A DNA stretch of 64,000 bases from Labilithrix sp. (GTDB lineage: Bacteria; Myxococcota_A; Polyangia; Polyangiales; Polyangiaceae), in NCBI GenBank assembly GCA_019637175.1, contig JAHBWD010000014.1:1-64000 (forward strand), given 5' to 3'. The notes below the pieces were generated by a model. It was not told the origin of the DNA. It saw only the letters and a program-made list of their open reading frames with translations, and did no database searches. The translations under genes were made by a program, and so were the position numbers. This document shows positions 23,955 through 33,329 of the stretch, one piece after another. Position 1 is the first letter of the stretch. Each line of letters starts with the position of its first letter.

Positions 23955-25346
23955 TCAGAACGCGACCTTCACCGGGGTTGGATGAGCGTCGCCGTCGCGC
24001 GCCGGCAGCCCGAGCTCGCCGCGCGCGTTGCCGCCCCAGCACGCGACCGTGCCGTCGTCGACCAGCGCGCACACGGCGTGACGGCTCGTCACCACCTGGA
24101 CGGCGCGCTCGGTGAACGCGGTGGCCGCCACGAAGAAGGTCGAGAACGCGCCGGTCGCGCCTCTGCCGAGGTTGCCGCGGTCGTCCGTCCCGCAGCACTG
24201 GACCGTGCCGTCGGTGAGGCGCGCGCACGTCGTGTCGCCGGCGACCGAGATCTGCTGCGGGTACGCGACGCTCGTGACGGGCGCGTAGGTCGGCGTCTTG
24301 GCGACGGGATCGGGTAGACCCGTGCACAGTGCACCTTTCGCGTTCCTGCCCCAGCAGAGCGCGGCGCCGTTCACCACCGCGCACGCGTGCGCCGACGCGG
24401 GTGGGGGAGGCTCCCACGGCGGCGCGTCGTCGGGGAGGACGCCGGGCACCGACGACGAGACCGCGAAGCTCGACACGCCGGTGAGGATCGTCGCGGGCGT
24501 GGTGTCCGGGCTGATGGAGGAGACGCGGCCGGCGACGACGCCTTCTTCGCCGGAGATCGCGCCGACGCTCAGCAGCGTGCCCGCGCCGGTCGACACGAAG
24601 CCGGTGCTCGTGCCCGTGCGCATGCTCCGCGCGGGCGCGCCCGTCATGGCGTGGCCGGGCTTCACGACGTCCGAGGGATCGCGCGCGAGCTGACCGTGCT
24701 GGTTGTCGCCCCAGCAGTGCACGGCGCCGCCGTCGGCGAGGACCGCGCAGGCGCTGCCGTGCCCGAGATCGATCCGGGACGCCGGTCCAGGGAGCGAGAC
24801 CCTGACGGGCGTCCGGTGCGGAGAGTCGTCGAAGGGCGCGCCGGCCTCGAGGCCGAGCTGCCCGCGGGCGTTGCTGCCCCAGCAGTACACGCTGCCGCTC
24901 TCGTCGCGCGCGCACGTCGACGCGCCGGCCGCGCTGATCTGCGCGACCGCGTCGAGGCCGACGACGGGTCGCCGGCCGCCGTCGCCCGCGTCGGCGCCGA
25001 CGCCGAGCGCGCCCTTCGCGTCGTCGCCCCAGCAGCGCACTGTGCCGTCGCGAAGCCGCGCGCAGACGTGATCGTCGCCGGCGGCGAGCTCGGTGACGCA
25101 CGGTCCGTCGGCCGTGGCGCACACGACGGCGGCGCTCGCGGCGTCGAACGGCGCGCGGGCGTCGACGGCGTCGACGGCGACGTCGGCCGCGGCCTCGGGG
25201 AGCGAAGCCGCCGGAGCGCCGTCCGGATCCTCGAACGGCGCGCGCTCCTCGGGATCGATGCACGCCGCGAGCACGGCGGTCGCGAGAGCGGACATCGCCG
25301 AGAGCAGGAGGAGCCCGCGGGCCTTGTGTCGCGTGTGGAGGATCAT
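23955..25346 (-). CDS. RCC1-repeat lipoprotein
   Basis: A predicted seven-bladed beta-propeller on the cell surface. The signal peptide has a canonical lipobox LAAC. Repeats of the form [70 protein letters not shown] and [23 protein letters not shown] recur about every 50 residues from ~70 to the end. Each carries a CARL..G.V.CWG core, with two cysteines per blade that probably pair. This bacterial secreted RCC1 form is abundant in myxobacteria. It is not expected to act on Ran-like GTPases. ATG 25346 is 7 bp from the stop of the upstream gene, within the same operon. Confidence 0.88.
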   Translation of the reverse strand: MILHTRHKARGLLLLSAMSALATAVLAACIDPEERAPFEDPDGAPAASLPEAAADVAVDAVDARAPFDAASAAVVCATADGPCVTELAAGDDHVCARLRDGTVRCWGDDAKGALGVGADAGDGGRRPVVGLDAVAQISAAGASTCARDESGSVYCWGSNARGQLGLEAGAPFDDSPHRTPVRVSLPGPASRIDLGHGSACAVLADGGAVHCWGDNQHGQLARDPSDVVKPGHAMTGAPARSMRTGTSTGFVSTGAGTLLSVGAISGEEGVVAGRVSSISPDTTPATILTGVSSFAVSSSVPGVLPDDAPPWEPPPPASAHACAVVNGAALCWGRNAKGALCTGLPDPVAKTPTYAPVTSVAYPQQISVAGDTTCARLTDGTVQCCGTDDRGNLGRGATGAFSTFFVAATAFTERAVQVVTSRHAVCALVDDGTVACWGGNARGELGLPARDGDAHPTPVKVAF

Positions 25347-25353
25347 CGCGTTC

Positions 25354-26562
25354 TCACTTCTTCGCCTTGGTCGGGTCGAAGTGGAGCGCGATGCCGTCGC
25401 CCACGACCCAGAGGTCGGTCGCGCTGCTCCCCCAGATCGCGTGGAGCGGCGCCGTGATGGGGAACTTGCCGGTCATCAGCGCCGCTTGGGTCCACGTGCT
25501 CCCGTTCCACCGGCGCAGGCGGCCGTAGTCGCCGGCCGCCCACGCGTCGGTCGAGCTCGTTCCCCAGATCGCCTCGAGCCGATGGTCGTCGAGGTGGCGC
25601 GCGACGTGCGACCACGCGAACGTCGCGCCGTCGGTCGACGTGCCGCGCCACAAGCCGGGGCTGAAGCCCAGGCTCTTGCCCGCGATCCAAACGTCGTTGC
25701 CGCTCGCGCCGCCGGTCGTGAACTCGCCGAGCACACCGCTGTCGACGCCGTCGCGCGGATCGAACGCGAAGCTCGTGAGCTTCGCGAACGCAGGAGCGCC
25801 GGCAGGACGGCGATAGACCGCCGCGCTGTGGCCGAAGGGGTTCGTGTTCGAACCGCCGATCCACACGCCGCTCGCGGTGGTGCCCCAGACCTTCGTGAAC
25901 GCGTACGGGCTCGTGCCGACGGGATCGAGCGTCCACGTCGCGCCGGCGTCGGTCGTCGCGCCGGTGAAGCGCAAGACGCGCGAGACGGCCGTCTCTTCGT
26001 CCTGCATCTTGCCGCCGACGGCCCAGACGTCGTTCGGACCCGTGCCCCAGATCGAAGTGATGCCGATCGTGGCGTCGCCGGGTGTGGCGTTCGGCTGGAA
26101 CGCGAGCGCCGCGGAGGTCGCGCCTCGCCCGCGGTACAGGCCTTCGTCGCCGCCGACCCAGACGTCGAGCGGGCCGCTGCCCCAGATCGCGTGGAGCGGT
26201 CCGCTCAAGGTCGCGTGCACGGTCCACGCGCCGGCGCCGGCGCTCAATCGAAGCACGGCGCCTTCCTCGGAGACCGCCCAGATCACGCCCGCGCCGTCGG
26301 ACCACACGCCGCGCAACGAATGATCGGGCGGCAGCGTCGTCGAGCACCAGCCGTGGTCGGAGCACGTTCGAGGGGGCCCGGCTTCGGCGCCGGCGTCGCT
26401 GTCCGCGTCGATCGCGGGGCCGCCGTCGTTCGGAGGGATCACGCCACCCTCGTCGTCGATCGCGGGATCGGGCGCGCGGCCGTCGTCGGCGCACGCCGCG
26501 AACGCGAAGACCGCGGCGCCGGCGATGACGAACGTCACGGGCGCTCTCCAACGGGCGTTCAT
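25354..26562 (-). CDS. Lipoprotein with WGSSxxDVW beta-propeller repeats (copy 2)
   Basis: A signal peptide with a FAAC lipobox is followed by an acidic linker and a propeller of about seven blades. Each blade carries an [14 protein letters not shown]-type motif ([60 protein letters not shown]). A paired HGWCSTTLP cysteine segment lies near residue 70. The product has 402 residues. ATG 26562 overlaps the stop of the related upstream gene (ATGA), so the two paralogues are translated together. The function is unknown; such secreted propellers are typical of Polyangia and may bind surface glycans or other lipoproteins. Confidence 0.82.
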   Translation of the reverse strand: MNARWRAPVTFVIAGAAVFAFAACADDGRAPDPAIDDEGGVIPPNDGGPAIDADSDAGAEAGPPRTCSDHGWCSTTLPPDHSLRGVWSDGAGVIWAVSEEGAVLRLSAGAGAWTVHATLSGPLHAIWGSGPLDVWVGGDEGLYRGRGATSAALAFQPNATPGDATIGITSIWGTGPNDVWAVGGKMQDEETAVSRVLRFTGATTDAGATWTLDPVGTSPYAFTKVWGTTASGVWIGGSNTNPFGHSAAVYRRPAGAPAFAKLTSFAFDPRDGVDSGVLGEFTTGGASGNDVWIAGKSLGFSPGLWRGTSTDGATFAWSHVARHLDDHRLEAIWGTSSTDAWAAGDYGRLRRWNGSTWTQAALMTGKFPITAPLHAIWGSSATDLWVVGDGIALHFDPTKAKK

Positions 26563-27758
26563 CGATCGCCTCCGGTCTTGGGGCCGGTGAAGCGCAAGAC
26601 GACGCCGTCGCCGACCACCCAGACGTCGTTCGGACCGCTGCCCCACACGCCGTGGAGGTCGGGCTTGGGGCCGAGCGCGAACGCCGCGGTCGCGGTCGCC
26701 CAAGTCTTGCCGTCGTAGTGCAGGATCGTGCCCTCGTCGCCGACCGCCCACACGTCGCTCGGGCCGCTGCCCCACACGCCGTGGAGATCGGCGCTCGTCG
26801 GAGACGGTGTGATCGCCCAGCGCGTCGCGCCGGCCGCCCAGTGACGGATCGTGCCGAGCGATCCGACCGCCCAAACGTCGTTCGCCGAGCTTCCCCAGAT
26901 CGACGCGAGGACGTGCGCCGACTGGCTGTCGACCGAGGTCCACGCGCCCGGCGCGCCGCCGTCGCCGGGCGTGCGATGCAGGAGCAGGCCGCGCATCCAC
27001 GCGATCTCGGGGCTGTTGTCGGCCGACATCCAGACGTCGCTCGCCGAGCTTCCCCAGATCGCGCGGACGGTCGCGCGCGTCCACGCGCCGTCGTCGCCTT
27101 CGAACGCCTTCCACGCCGGCGCGCCGCCGTCGCCGGCGGGTTGGAGCCGCAGGTAGTTGCCCGAGCGGCTCGCGCCCGTGTCGAGATCGAGCTCGTCGAA
27201 GACCGCGCCTCCGACGATGACGTCGGTCGCGCTCGAGCCCCACGCGGCGTGCGCGCGACCGCCGTAAGCGTCGGGCGACGCCGCGGGCACGCTCGTGAAC
27301 GAGATCGCGCCGCCTGCGGCGCCCTTGCTGTGGAGCAGGACGCTCGCCGAGCTCACGACCCAGACGTCGGTCGGCCCGCTGCCCCAGACCGCGTGGAGCG
27401 TCTCGACGATGCCGGTCGCGGCGAGGCGCCAGGTGGCGCCGTCGTAGTGAACGACGGTGCCGCCGGAGCCCACGGCCCAGACGTCGGTCGCGCTCGAGCC
27501 CCAGATGGACGTGAGCGCGTAGCGAGGATCGACCCCGACCGAGACGGGGCAGAAGTCGGCCGACGCGCACGTGGGCCCCTCGAGCGCCGCGTCGTCGGGC
27601 GGCGCGTCGCCGGCGTCGGAGGTGATCACGGCGGACGCGTCGTCGGCGCCCGGAGGTTGATCCTCCGCGCCCGCGCAGCTCGCGACGAGCGACAGCGCCG
27701 GCAGCGCGACGAAAGGCAGCACGATCAGCAGCGCGCGCGTGTGCGAAGCGAGCTTCAT
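26559..27758 (-). CDS. Lipoprotein with WGSSxxDVW beta-propeller repeats (copy 1)
   Basis: A paralogue of the next gene in the operon, from which it probably arose by tandem duplication. The start ATG 27758 opens the signal peptide (lipobox VASC) and overlaps the TGA of the Cys-rich lipoprotein gene. Blades show [69 protein letters not shown] and two GVWGSGP(S/N)DVW copies. Each blade has the pattern WGS..(D/N)VWAVG followed by a strand ending in a tryptophan. The product has 399 residues. Ligand and partner are unknown; surface exposure is inferred from the lipobox and the operon. Confidence 0.82.
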   Translation of the reverse strand: MKLASHTRALLIVLPFVALPALSLVASCAGAEDQPPGADDASAVITSDAGDAPPDDAALEGPTCASADFCPVSVGVDPRYALTSIWGSSATDVWAVGSGGTVVHYDGATWRLAATGIVETLHAVWGSGPTDVWVVSSASVLLHSKGAAGGAISFTSVPAASPDAYGGRAHAAWGSSATDVIVGGAVFDELDLDTGASRSGNYLRLQPAGDGGAPAWKAFEGDDGAWTRATVRAIWGSSASDVWMSADNSPEIAWMRGLLLHRTPGDGGAPGAWTSVDSQSAHVLASIWGSSANDVWAVGSLGTIRHWAAGATRWAITPSPTSADLHGVWGSGPSDVWAVGDEGTILHYDGKTWATATAAFALGPKPDLHGVWGSGPNDVWVVGDGVVLRFTGPKTGGDR

Positions 27759-28960
27759 CGGACCCCCGCATCGCACGCGCCGACGAGGCACTTGCCCTCG
27801 ACGCACGGCTGTCCCGCGCCGATGTCACATGCGTGCCCGCACGCGCCGCAGCTCGCTTGATGGATTCGCAGATCGGTCTCGCAGCCGTCGGTCGGGTCGC
27901 CGTTGCAGTCGGCGTAGCCCGCCGCGCACTCGACCGCGCACAGTCCCTTCACGCACGAGCGCACCTGGTTCGGGCCTGCGTCGGGGCACGGCGTGTTGCA
28001 TCCTCCGCAGCTGTCCGGATCGTTCAGGATGTCGGCGCATCGGCCGTACGCGCACAGCACGCCGCCGCTCTTCTTGCAAGGCACGAGGCACTCGTAGCCG
28101 TCGCCCTCGTCGCGGCACTCTTCGCCCGCGGCGCACTTGATCCCGCAGCCTCCGCAGTGGTTCCGATCGGTCGTGATGTCTTCGACCTCGCAGCCGTTCG
28201 ACGCGCACTTGCTCGCGAGGTCGCCGTTGCAGTCGGCGGCGAAGCCGGCGCACTTGAGCGCGCCGCACTTTCCTGCTCTGCACCCGTAGTACGTGTTCTC
28301 CGGTGGCGTCGCGCAGGCATCGGGGGGCGGCGCGTCGCACATCGTGCCGCACGTCCCGCAGTTGACGTCGTCGTTCTGCGTGTCGACGCACTCGCCGTTG
28401 CAGTCGGTGAGGCCGGCGGGGCAGCCGCACTTGCCGTCGAAGCAGCGCTGGTTCGGGCCGCACGCTTTTCCGCAGACGCCGCAGTTGGCGGCGTCGGAGA
28501 GCACGTCGACCTCGCAGCCGTCGTCGAGCATGCCGTTGCAGTTCTTGAACTCGGTGTTCGCGTAGCCGTGCGGGAGCGGACGCGGCGTGCTCAGGCACTC
28601 GAGCTCGCAGCCGCCCTTCACGCACCGCGAGATCATGTGGATGGGCTCGAACCTCGGGCACGCGTTTCCGCACGAGCCGCAGTTCTCCTGATCGTTCTGG
28701 AGGTTCGTTCCGCACCGATGCGTGGCGGCGCCCGCCTTCGCCGGGCACGTCGCGTACGGCGCCGGGCACGCGGTGGCGACGCAGAGCGCCGCCGAGCCTG
28801 CCTCGACGCACGCGCCGCCGTCGCACTCGGCCTGCGCGTCGGTCTCGTCGAACCCCGGGCCACGCGAGGGCCCCGGATCGCTCGCGAGCTCCGCGCGTTG
28901 GGCGCACGCAAGCACGAGCGCGGCGCTGACGAGCGCGATGGTGACGGTTCTCGTCGACAT
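27755..28960 (-). CDS. Cysteine-rich lipoprotein (Stig1-like Cys repeats)
   Basis: First gene of the five-lipoprotein operon. ATG 28960 is preferred because it starts the signal peptide directly (VLAC lipobox). The mature part is made of about eight Cys-rich modules of 35-45 residues, with motifs such as NQENCGSCGNAC, AANCGVCGKAC, DDVNCGTCGTMC, DRNHCGGCGIKC, DPDSCGGCNTPC and QASCGACGHAC. Each is followed by a C..GYADCNG.P.DGCE.D segment. These are the disulphide-rich tandem repeats often found in myxobacterial surface proteins. 401 residues. Partners are probably the four co-transcribed lipoproteins. It is divergent from the envelope gene at 29048 across an 87-bp gap. Confidence 0.84.
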   Translation of the reverse strand: MSTRTVTIALVSAALVLACAQRAELASDPGPSRGPGFDETDAQAECDGGACVEAGSAALCVATACPAPYATCPAKAGAATHRCGTNLQNDQENCGSCGNACPRFEPIHMISRCVKGGCELECLSTPRPLPHGYANTEFKNCNGMLDDGCEVDVLSDAANCGVCGKACGPNQRCFDGKCGCPAGLTDCNGECVDTQNDDVNCGTCGTMCDAPPPDACATPPENTYYGCRAGKCGALKCAGFAADCNGDLASKCASNGCEVEDITTDRNHCGGCGIKCAAGEECRDEGDGYECLVPCKKSGGVLCAYGRCADILNDPDSCGGCNTPCPDAGPNQVRSCVKGLCAVECAAGYADCNGDPTDGCETDLRIHQASCGACGHACDIGAGQPCVEGKCLVGACDAGVR

Positions 28961-29047
28961 TCTCGATTCTCGGTAAGCTTCGTGTCGCGTCTTCGCTTTA
29001 TCTTCCAAAAACCGTCACGGTCTCGTACGAAGCCTCTCTCTCTTACG

Positions 29048-30094
29048 ATGCATGTGCCTCGGTTCGTCCTGGCGGTGGCTCCAGGGATCGTGCTGGCCGC
29101 CTGTCTGATGCTCGCACCGTCGCGCGTGCGTGCCGAGCCCGACGGCGTCGTCTTTCACTGGTCGCGTGATTCGACGGCGAGCGCGTGCGCGTCGCCCGAG
29201 GCGATGACGGACGAGGTTGCGCGCCGCCTCGGCGCGTCGCCGTTCGCGCGCGACGGAAGCCGCTCGCTCGAGGGATTCGTCGAGCGCCGCGACGGAGCCT
29301 ATCGCGTTCGCCTCGTGCTCCGCGACGCCGGCGGCGCCGTCGCGTGGACGCGCGAGCTCGCGAGCCGCGACGCCGATTGCGCGGCGGCGACGCAGGCCGC
29401 GGCGCTCGCCGTCGCCGCGCTCCTCGCGCCTGAGGTGGAGGCGGCGCGGCTCGAGCCGCCCGACGCCGCGGACGCAAGCGACGCGACCGACGCTGCCCAA
29501 GGTGACGGTGACGCCGGTGTGCGCACGGTCGTGCGCGCGCCGATCGAGCCGCGCGACGGCGCACCAGAGACGCCGAAGGGAGCCGCGGCGCCCACCACGC
29601 TCGAGCTGCTCGTCGTGACCGGCGGAGGCCTGCTGCCCTCGCCGAGCCCGGGGCTCGACGTCGGCGCCACCCGCGTCCTGCGAGGTCCACTCCGGCTCGA
29701 GCTGGGCGCGATGTGGCTCTCCTCGGTTCGAACCGAGAGCGAGCGCTTCGGCTTCGGGCTCGTGGCGGCGCGTGTGGGTCTCTGCGGCGAGAGCGCGTCG
29801 ACGAGGCTCTCGATGGCGCTCTGCGCGCGCGCGCTCGTCGGCGTCGTGCACGGGACGGTCTACGAGCTCTCGCCCTCCCGACCGGGCGAGCGGGCGTGGC
29901 TCGGAGCCTCGTTCGGGCCGCAGATTCGCGTGCAGATCGCCGGGCCGCTCGTCGCCTCCGGGGGCGGGGGCGTGGTGGTGAACCTGCTGCGCTACGAGTT
30001 CGTGAACGCCGTCGGCGGCCGTGATCTCGTGGTCTTCGAGCAGCCGATCCTCGGCGTCGAGGCCCGCGTCGGTCTGGGGCTCGCCTTCCCGTGA
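29048..30094 (+). CDS. Secreted beta-rich envelope protein upstream of an ECF sigma factor
   Basis: 348 residues with an N-terminal signal peptide (VLAVAPGIVLAACLMLAPSRVRA). Residues ~30-130 form a small alpha/beta domain resembling the periplasmic domain often encoded next to ECF sigma genes in myxobacteria. An Asp/Ala-rich linker follows, and the C-terminal ~160 residues alternate hydrophobic strands (LELLVVTGGGLLP, LRLELGAMWLSS, FGFGLVAARVGL, LLRYEFVNAVGGRDLVVF) like an outer-membrane beta-barrel. The family name is not known to me. The last codons overlap the GTG start of the sigma gene (GTGA), so it belongs to the same unit and may act as a sensor. Confidence 0.72.
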   Translation: MHVPRFVLAVAPGIVLAACLMLAPSRVRAEPDGVVFHWSRDSTASACASPEAMTDEVARRLGASPFARDGSRSLEGFVERRDGAYRVRLVLRDAGGAVAWTRELASRDADCAAATQAAALAVAALLAPEVEAARLEPPDAADASDATDAAQGDGDAGVRTVVRAPIEPRDGAPETPKGAAAPTTLELLVVTGGGLLPSPSPGLDVGATRVLRGPLRLELGAMWLSSVRTESERFGFGLVAARVGLCGESASTRLSMALCARALVGVVHGTVYELSPSRPGERAWLGASFGPQIRVQIAGPLVASGGGGVVVNLLRYEFVNAVGGRDLVVFEQPILGVEARVGLGLAFP

Positions 30095-30726
30095 AGATTT
30101 CTGGAAGATTTCCGTCCGCGGGCGACACCCAGGGGAAGATGCTCGCCGACGCGCCCGTCGCCCCTGCGCTCGCGAGCGAGCGGCCGTCGCTGCGCGACGT
30201 CTACGACGAGCACGTCGACTTCGTGTGGAGCGCGCTCCTGCGCCTCGGCGTCGCGCCGAGCGACGCCGACGACGCGACCCAGGAGGTCTTCCTCGTGGTT
30301 CATCGTCGGCTCGACAGCTTCGCCCATCGCGCGAGCCTCCGGAGCTGGGTGTACGGCATCTGTCTTCGCGTCGCCTCGAACCATCGCCGGAGCCAGCGCA
30401 GCCGTCGCGACGGCCCTTCGAAGAGCGACGACGGCGACGAGGTCGCCGCATCGCTCGCCGCGGCCGCGCCGGGGCCGGAGGAGCTCGTCTCCGAGCAGCA
30501 GGCGCGCGCCATGCTCGAGGAGGCGCTCGCGCGTCTCGAGCCCGAGCAGCGCCTCATGATCGTGATGTTCGAGATCGACGACCTCAGCGGCAAGGAGATC
30601 GCGAGCACGCTCGGTCTCCCCATCGGCACCGTCCATTCGCGCCTTCATCGCGCCCGTGAAGCCTTCCGCGTCGCCGTCGAGCGCGTCCTCCGCTCGGCCG
30701 ACCGCGGAACGAGGAGACCCACGTGA
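30091..30726 (+). CDS. ECF-type RNA polymerase sigma factor
   Basis: An extracytoplasmic-function sigma factor with regions 2 and 4 only. Sigma2 lies at ~30-100 (RDVYDEHVDFVWSALLRLG, DADDATQEVFLVVHRRLDSF, LRSWVYGICLRVASNHRR). Sigma4 lies at ~145-200 (LARLEPEQRLMIVMFEIDDLSGKEIASTLGLPIGTVHSRLHRAR). The GTG start at 30091 overlaps the upstream stop by four bases; an ATG at 30139 just after a purine-rich stretch is an alternative. The stop overlaps the GTG of the next gene. It is predicted to be held by the downstream membrane protein and to respond to envelope conditions. Confidence 0.93.
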   Translation: MKISGRFPSAGDTQGKMLADAPVAPALASERPSLRDVYDEHVDFVWSALLRLGVAPSDADDATQEVFLVVHRRLDSFAHRASLRSWVYGICLRVASNHRRSQRSRRDGPSKSDDGDEVAASLAAAAPGPEELVSEQQARAMLEEALARLEPEQRLMIVMFEIDDLSGKEIASTLGLPIGTVHSRLHRAREAFRVAVERVLRSADRGTRRPT

Positions 30727-31403
30727 CCGACCCGCTCGTCCCGCTTCGTCGCTCCGCCGAGCCTGACGCCGTCGGCCGTCTGCTCGCCAAGGCCGCGCCG
30801 TCGATGAAGACGCCCGCCCTCGGCGCGGAAGCGCGCGCGAAGATCCTGGCGTCGTTGCCTGCGGCGGGCGCGGCGCCCGTCGCGGCGGCGTTCTCGTTGA
30901 CGAAGCTCGCGGGCCTCGTGGTCGGCGCGGGCGTGATCGGCGCGATCGCGTGGACGACGCTCGGGGGCGCGCCGGTCGCTCCGCGCGCGCCCGTCGAGAG
31001 CGCGCCCGCTCCGGTCATCGCGGCGAGCGAGCCGCCTGCGGCGCCGGTCTCCGCGCCCGCGCCGGTGTTCTCGGTGCACGATCTGCCGACCGCCGCGCCG
31101 GTCGCGGCGAGCGGTGAGCGGCGCGCCGCGAGCACGCCCGTCGAGACGGACACGCTCTCGCGCGAGGTCGCCATCCTGGATCGCGCGCGCGCGAGCGGCG
31201 ATCCCGCGACGGCGCTCACGATCCTCGGCGAGCACGCGCGCGCGTTCCCCGACGGCAAGCTCGCCCCCGAGCGCGAGGTCTTCGCGGTCGAAGCGCTGCT
31301 CCAGGCCGGGCGGCGCGACGAGGCCCGCGCGAGAGGCGAAGCGTTCATCCGCGCCCAGCCGGGCAGCGCGCACGCCGCGCGCGTCCGCGCGCTCTTGCGC
31401 TAG
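30723..31403 (+). CDS. Single-pass membrane protein, probable anti-sigma factor
   Basis: Starts with GTG overlapping the sigma factor stop. The N-terminal ~55 residues would be cytoplasmic, followed by one membrane helix (LAGLVVGAGVIGAIAWTTLGG, ~60-80), a Pro/Ala-rich periplasmic linker, and a C-terminal helical TPR-like segment (SREVAILDRARASGDPATAL.. EVFAVEALLQAGRRDEARARGEAFI). This layout is common for proteins encoded after ECF sigma genes in myxobacteria. No zinc-binding HxxxCxxC motif is present, so a ZAS-type mechanism is unlikely. The anti-sigma role is inferred from position and topology only. The stop abuts the convergent AraC gene directly. Confidence 0.65.
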   Translation: MTDPLVPLRRSAEPDAVGRLLAKAAPSMKTPALGAEARAKILASLPAAGAAPVAAAFSLTKLAGLVVGAGVIGAIAWTTLGGAPVAPRAPVESAPAPVIAASEPPAAPVSAPAPVFSVHDLPTAAPVAASGERRAASTPVETDTLSREVAILDRARASGDPATALTILGEHARAFPDGKLAPEREVFAVEALLQAGRRDEARARGEAFIRAQPGSAHAARVRALLR

Positions 31404-32198
31404 CTATTCGCGAAACGTCTTCGCGATGAACGCCGGGGTGACACCGAGCACGCGCCGCATGCAGCGCGCCATGTGACTCTGGTGAGAGAAGCCCGCCTCG
31501 AGCGCGATCTCGCTCGCGGGTTGGTCGCCGCGCGCGAGGAGGACGCGCGCTCGTTCGACGCGGCGCTGAATGACGTACTCGTGCACGGGAACGCCGACCG
31601 AGCGCTTGAACAGAGCGCGGAGATGCGACGCGCTCACGCCGGCGACGCGCGCGAGGCGCAGCAGCGAGACGTCTTCGGCGAGATGAGCCTCGATGTACTC
31701 GGTGACGCGCGCGAGCTGACTCTTCGAGAGGCCACGTGGCGCCGCCTTCGCGGGGTGACGCGCGAGGAGATGGACAGCGAGAGCCATCCCGAGGCTCTCT
31801 CGATAGACGAGCCCGCTCGGTGCGCGCTGGTCGGCCGCGAGGGCCCATCCGATGTGCTCGATCTGCACGTCGCGCACATGACAGCGCGCGGCGATCCCGG
31901 CGCGGTCGGGATCGAGCCCCAGCTCCTCCGCGGCGAGACGCACGAGCGAGGTTGGAAGCTGGAGAAAGAGCATCTCGCTCGCGTCGTCTTCGAACCAGTC
32001 TTCCGTCACGCCCGCGGGGAGCACGTTGATCTCTCCGCGGCTCCGGACGCAGCGTTCCCCCGTGGGCATGCACGAGATCCTCACGGGCGCGCCGGTGTGG
32101 ATCGTCACGAAGTGATCCGAGCTCGCGTGACGGTATGCGCCGGCGGATGTCTTGCGCATCTCGAAGCCGAGCGCGATCCGCGTGCTGCGCGATTCCAT
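31404..32198 (-). CDS. AraC-family transcriptional regulator
   Basis: 264 residues with an N-terminal cupin-like ligand domain and a C-terminal double helix-turn-helix. The DNA-binding part is at ~165-260 with DVSLLRLARVAGVSASHLRALFKRSVGVPVHEYV and EIALEAGFSHQSHMARCMRRVLGVTPAFI. The second motif is the classic AraC signature with the closing GVTP. It is divergent from the imine-reductase-like gene across 109 bp (32199-32307), the usual arrangement for a regulator and its target. The inducer is unknown. Confidence 0.9.
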   Translation of the reverse strand: MESRSTRIALGFEMRKTSAGAYRHASSDHFVTIHTGAPVRISCMPTGERCVRSRGEINVLPAGVTEDWFEDDASEMLFLQLPTSLVRLAAEELGLDPDRAGIAARCHVRDVQIEHIGWALAADQRAPSGLVYRESLGMALAVHLLARHPAKAAPRGLSKSQLARVTEYIEAHLAEDVSLLRLARVAGVSASHLRALFKRSVGVPVHEYVIQRRVERARVLLARGDQPASEIALEAGFSHQSHMARCMRRVLGVTPAFIAKTFRE

Positions 32199-32307
32199 CG
32201 ATCGAAATCATAGCAGCCCGGTTCGCCTCCGCTGCACGTCGCTTCGTGCTCTCGAAACATCGGATCGTGCGCGACCGCGTGGAGTCTCGCGCGCTACTCG
32301 ATCTCGA

Positions 32308-33180
32308 ATGAAAAGACGCATCACGGTCATCGGTACGGGACGGATGGGCTTCGCGCTGGCGCTCGGCTTCGTCGAGCGCGGTCATTCGGTCACGGTCTGG
32401 AATCGCACCGCATCCAAGGCCAAGCCGCTCGAGGCCCGAGGGGTCCGCGTGGCCTCTTCCGTCGAAGACGCGATCGCCGACGCGGAGATCGTCGTCGGAA
32501 ACGTCAACGACTACCCCACGAGCGCCGCGCTCCTCTCGCCGGTGGCGAGAGCCCTGCGCCACAAGCTCTTCGTCCAGCTCGCGACGGGCACCCCGCGTCA
32601 AGCGAAGGAAGCTGCCGCGTGGGCCCGAGAGCACGAGATCCGCTACCTCGACGGCGCGATCATGGCGACGCCCAACTTCATCGGCCAGCCGGGGTGCACC
32701 ATTCTCTACTCGGGCGAGAAGGCGCTCTTCGACGAGAGCAGCTCGGTCTTCGCGGCGCTCGGAGGCAACGCGCTGTGGGTCGGCGCCGACATCGGTCACG
32801 CGAGCGCGCTCGACGCTGCGATCCTGATCGTCCTGTGGGGCTCGCTCTTCGGGACATGGCATGCGGCCGCCATCTGCGAGGCCGAGGGCTTTCCGCTCGA
32901 TGCGTTCGCGAGCGCGCTCGGCGCGACGATGCCGGTGGTCGAGGGAGCGCTGAAAGACTCGCTGGATCGGATCGCGAAGCGTCGCTTCGCCGCCGACGAG
33001 ACGACGGCGTCGTCGGTCGACATCTGCCATGCCTCCGCGCGGTTGATCCAAGAGATGAGCAAGGAGCACCGTATCCACCCGGGCCTCACGGAGGCCCTCG
33101 AGACGATCTTCGGCCGCGCGACGATCGCGGGACGGGGCGCGGACGACGTGGCGGCGGTCTACCAGGGTATGAGGGAATGA
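32308..33180 (+). CDS. NAD(P)-dependent imine reductase / 3-hydroxyisobutyrate-dehydrogenase-like protein
   Basis: 290 residues in the 6-phosphogluconate-dehydrogenase-like superfamily. An N-terminal Rossmann domain has VIGTGRMGFALALGF and VTVWNRTASKAKPL; the Arg/Lys after strand 2 suggests NADPH. The C-terminal helical domain carries ADIGHASALDAAIL, which aligns with the active-site helix of imine reductases, where an Asp or Tyr acts at that position. The conserved Lys typical of beta-hydroxyacid dehydrogenases is not evident, favouring the imine reductase branch. ATG 32308 is the start of the Rossmann strand. The divergent AraC gene probably controls it. Confidence 0.83.
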   Translation: MKRRITVIGTGRMGFALALGFVERGHSVTVWNRTASKAKPLEARGVRVASSVEDAIADAEIVVGNVNDYPTSAALLSPVARALRHKLFVQLATGTPRQAKEAAAWAREHEIRYLDGAIMATPNFIGQPGCTILYSGEKALFDESSSVFAALGGNALWVGADIGHASALDAAILIVLWGSLFGTWHAAAICEAEGFPLDAFASALGATMPVVEGALKDSLDRIAKRRFAADETTASSVDICHASARLIQEMSKEHRIHPGLTEALETIFGRATIAGRGADDVAAVYQGMRE

Positions 33181-33196
33181 AACGGCAACGCTAAGT

Positions 33197-33291
33197 GTGC
33201 GTACGGACGTCGTTTTCCGAAATCGACCGCGTCCGGCGAAAAAAAGATCACTTCGCTGTCGATCCCGGCACCCTTCGGTCGACGTACGCAC
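33197..33291. repeat. 9-bp inverted repeat flanking the YCII/ECF42 promoter
   Basis: GTGCGTACG at 33197-33205 is repeated inverted as CGTACGCAC at 33283-33291, 77 bases apart. The right arm overlaps the predicted -10 element, so it could form a DNA loop or act as a paired operator. Chance cannot be excluded. Confidence 0.35.
33257..33283 (+). promoter_or_regulatory. Candidate ECF42-type promoter (TGTCGA-17-CGAC)
   Basis: TGTCGA at 33257-33262 and CGAC at 33280-33283 are 17 bases apart, 46 bases before the ATG of the YCII gene. This matches the -35 TGTCGA and -10 CGA(T)C elements I recall as reported for Streptomyces ECF42 sigma factors. An ECF42-like factor is encoded directly downstream, so autoregulation is the natural reading. 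Confidence 0.65.
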
Positions 33292-33329
33292 GGGCCGGCG
33301 AAGGGCCGGACCTACCCAAGGAGCTTCCG

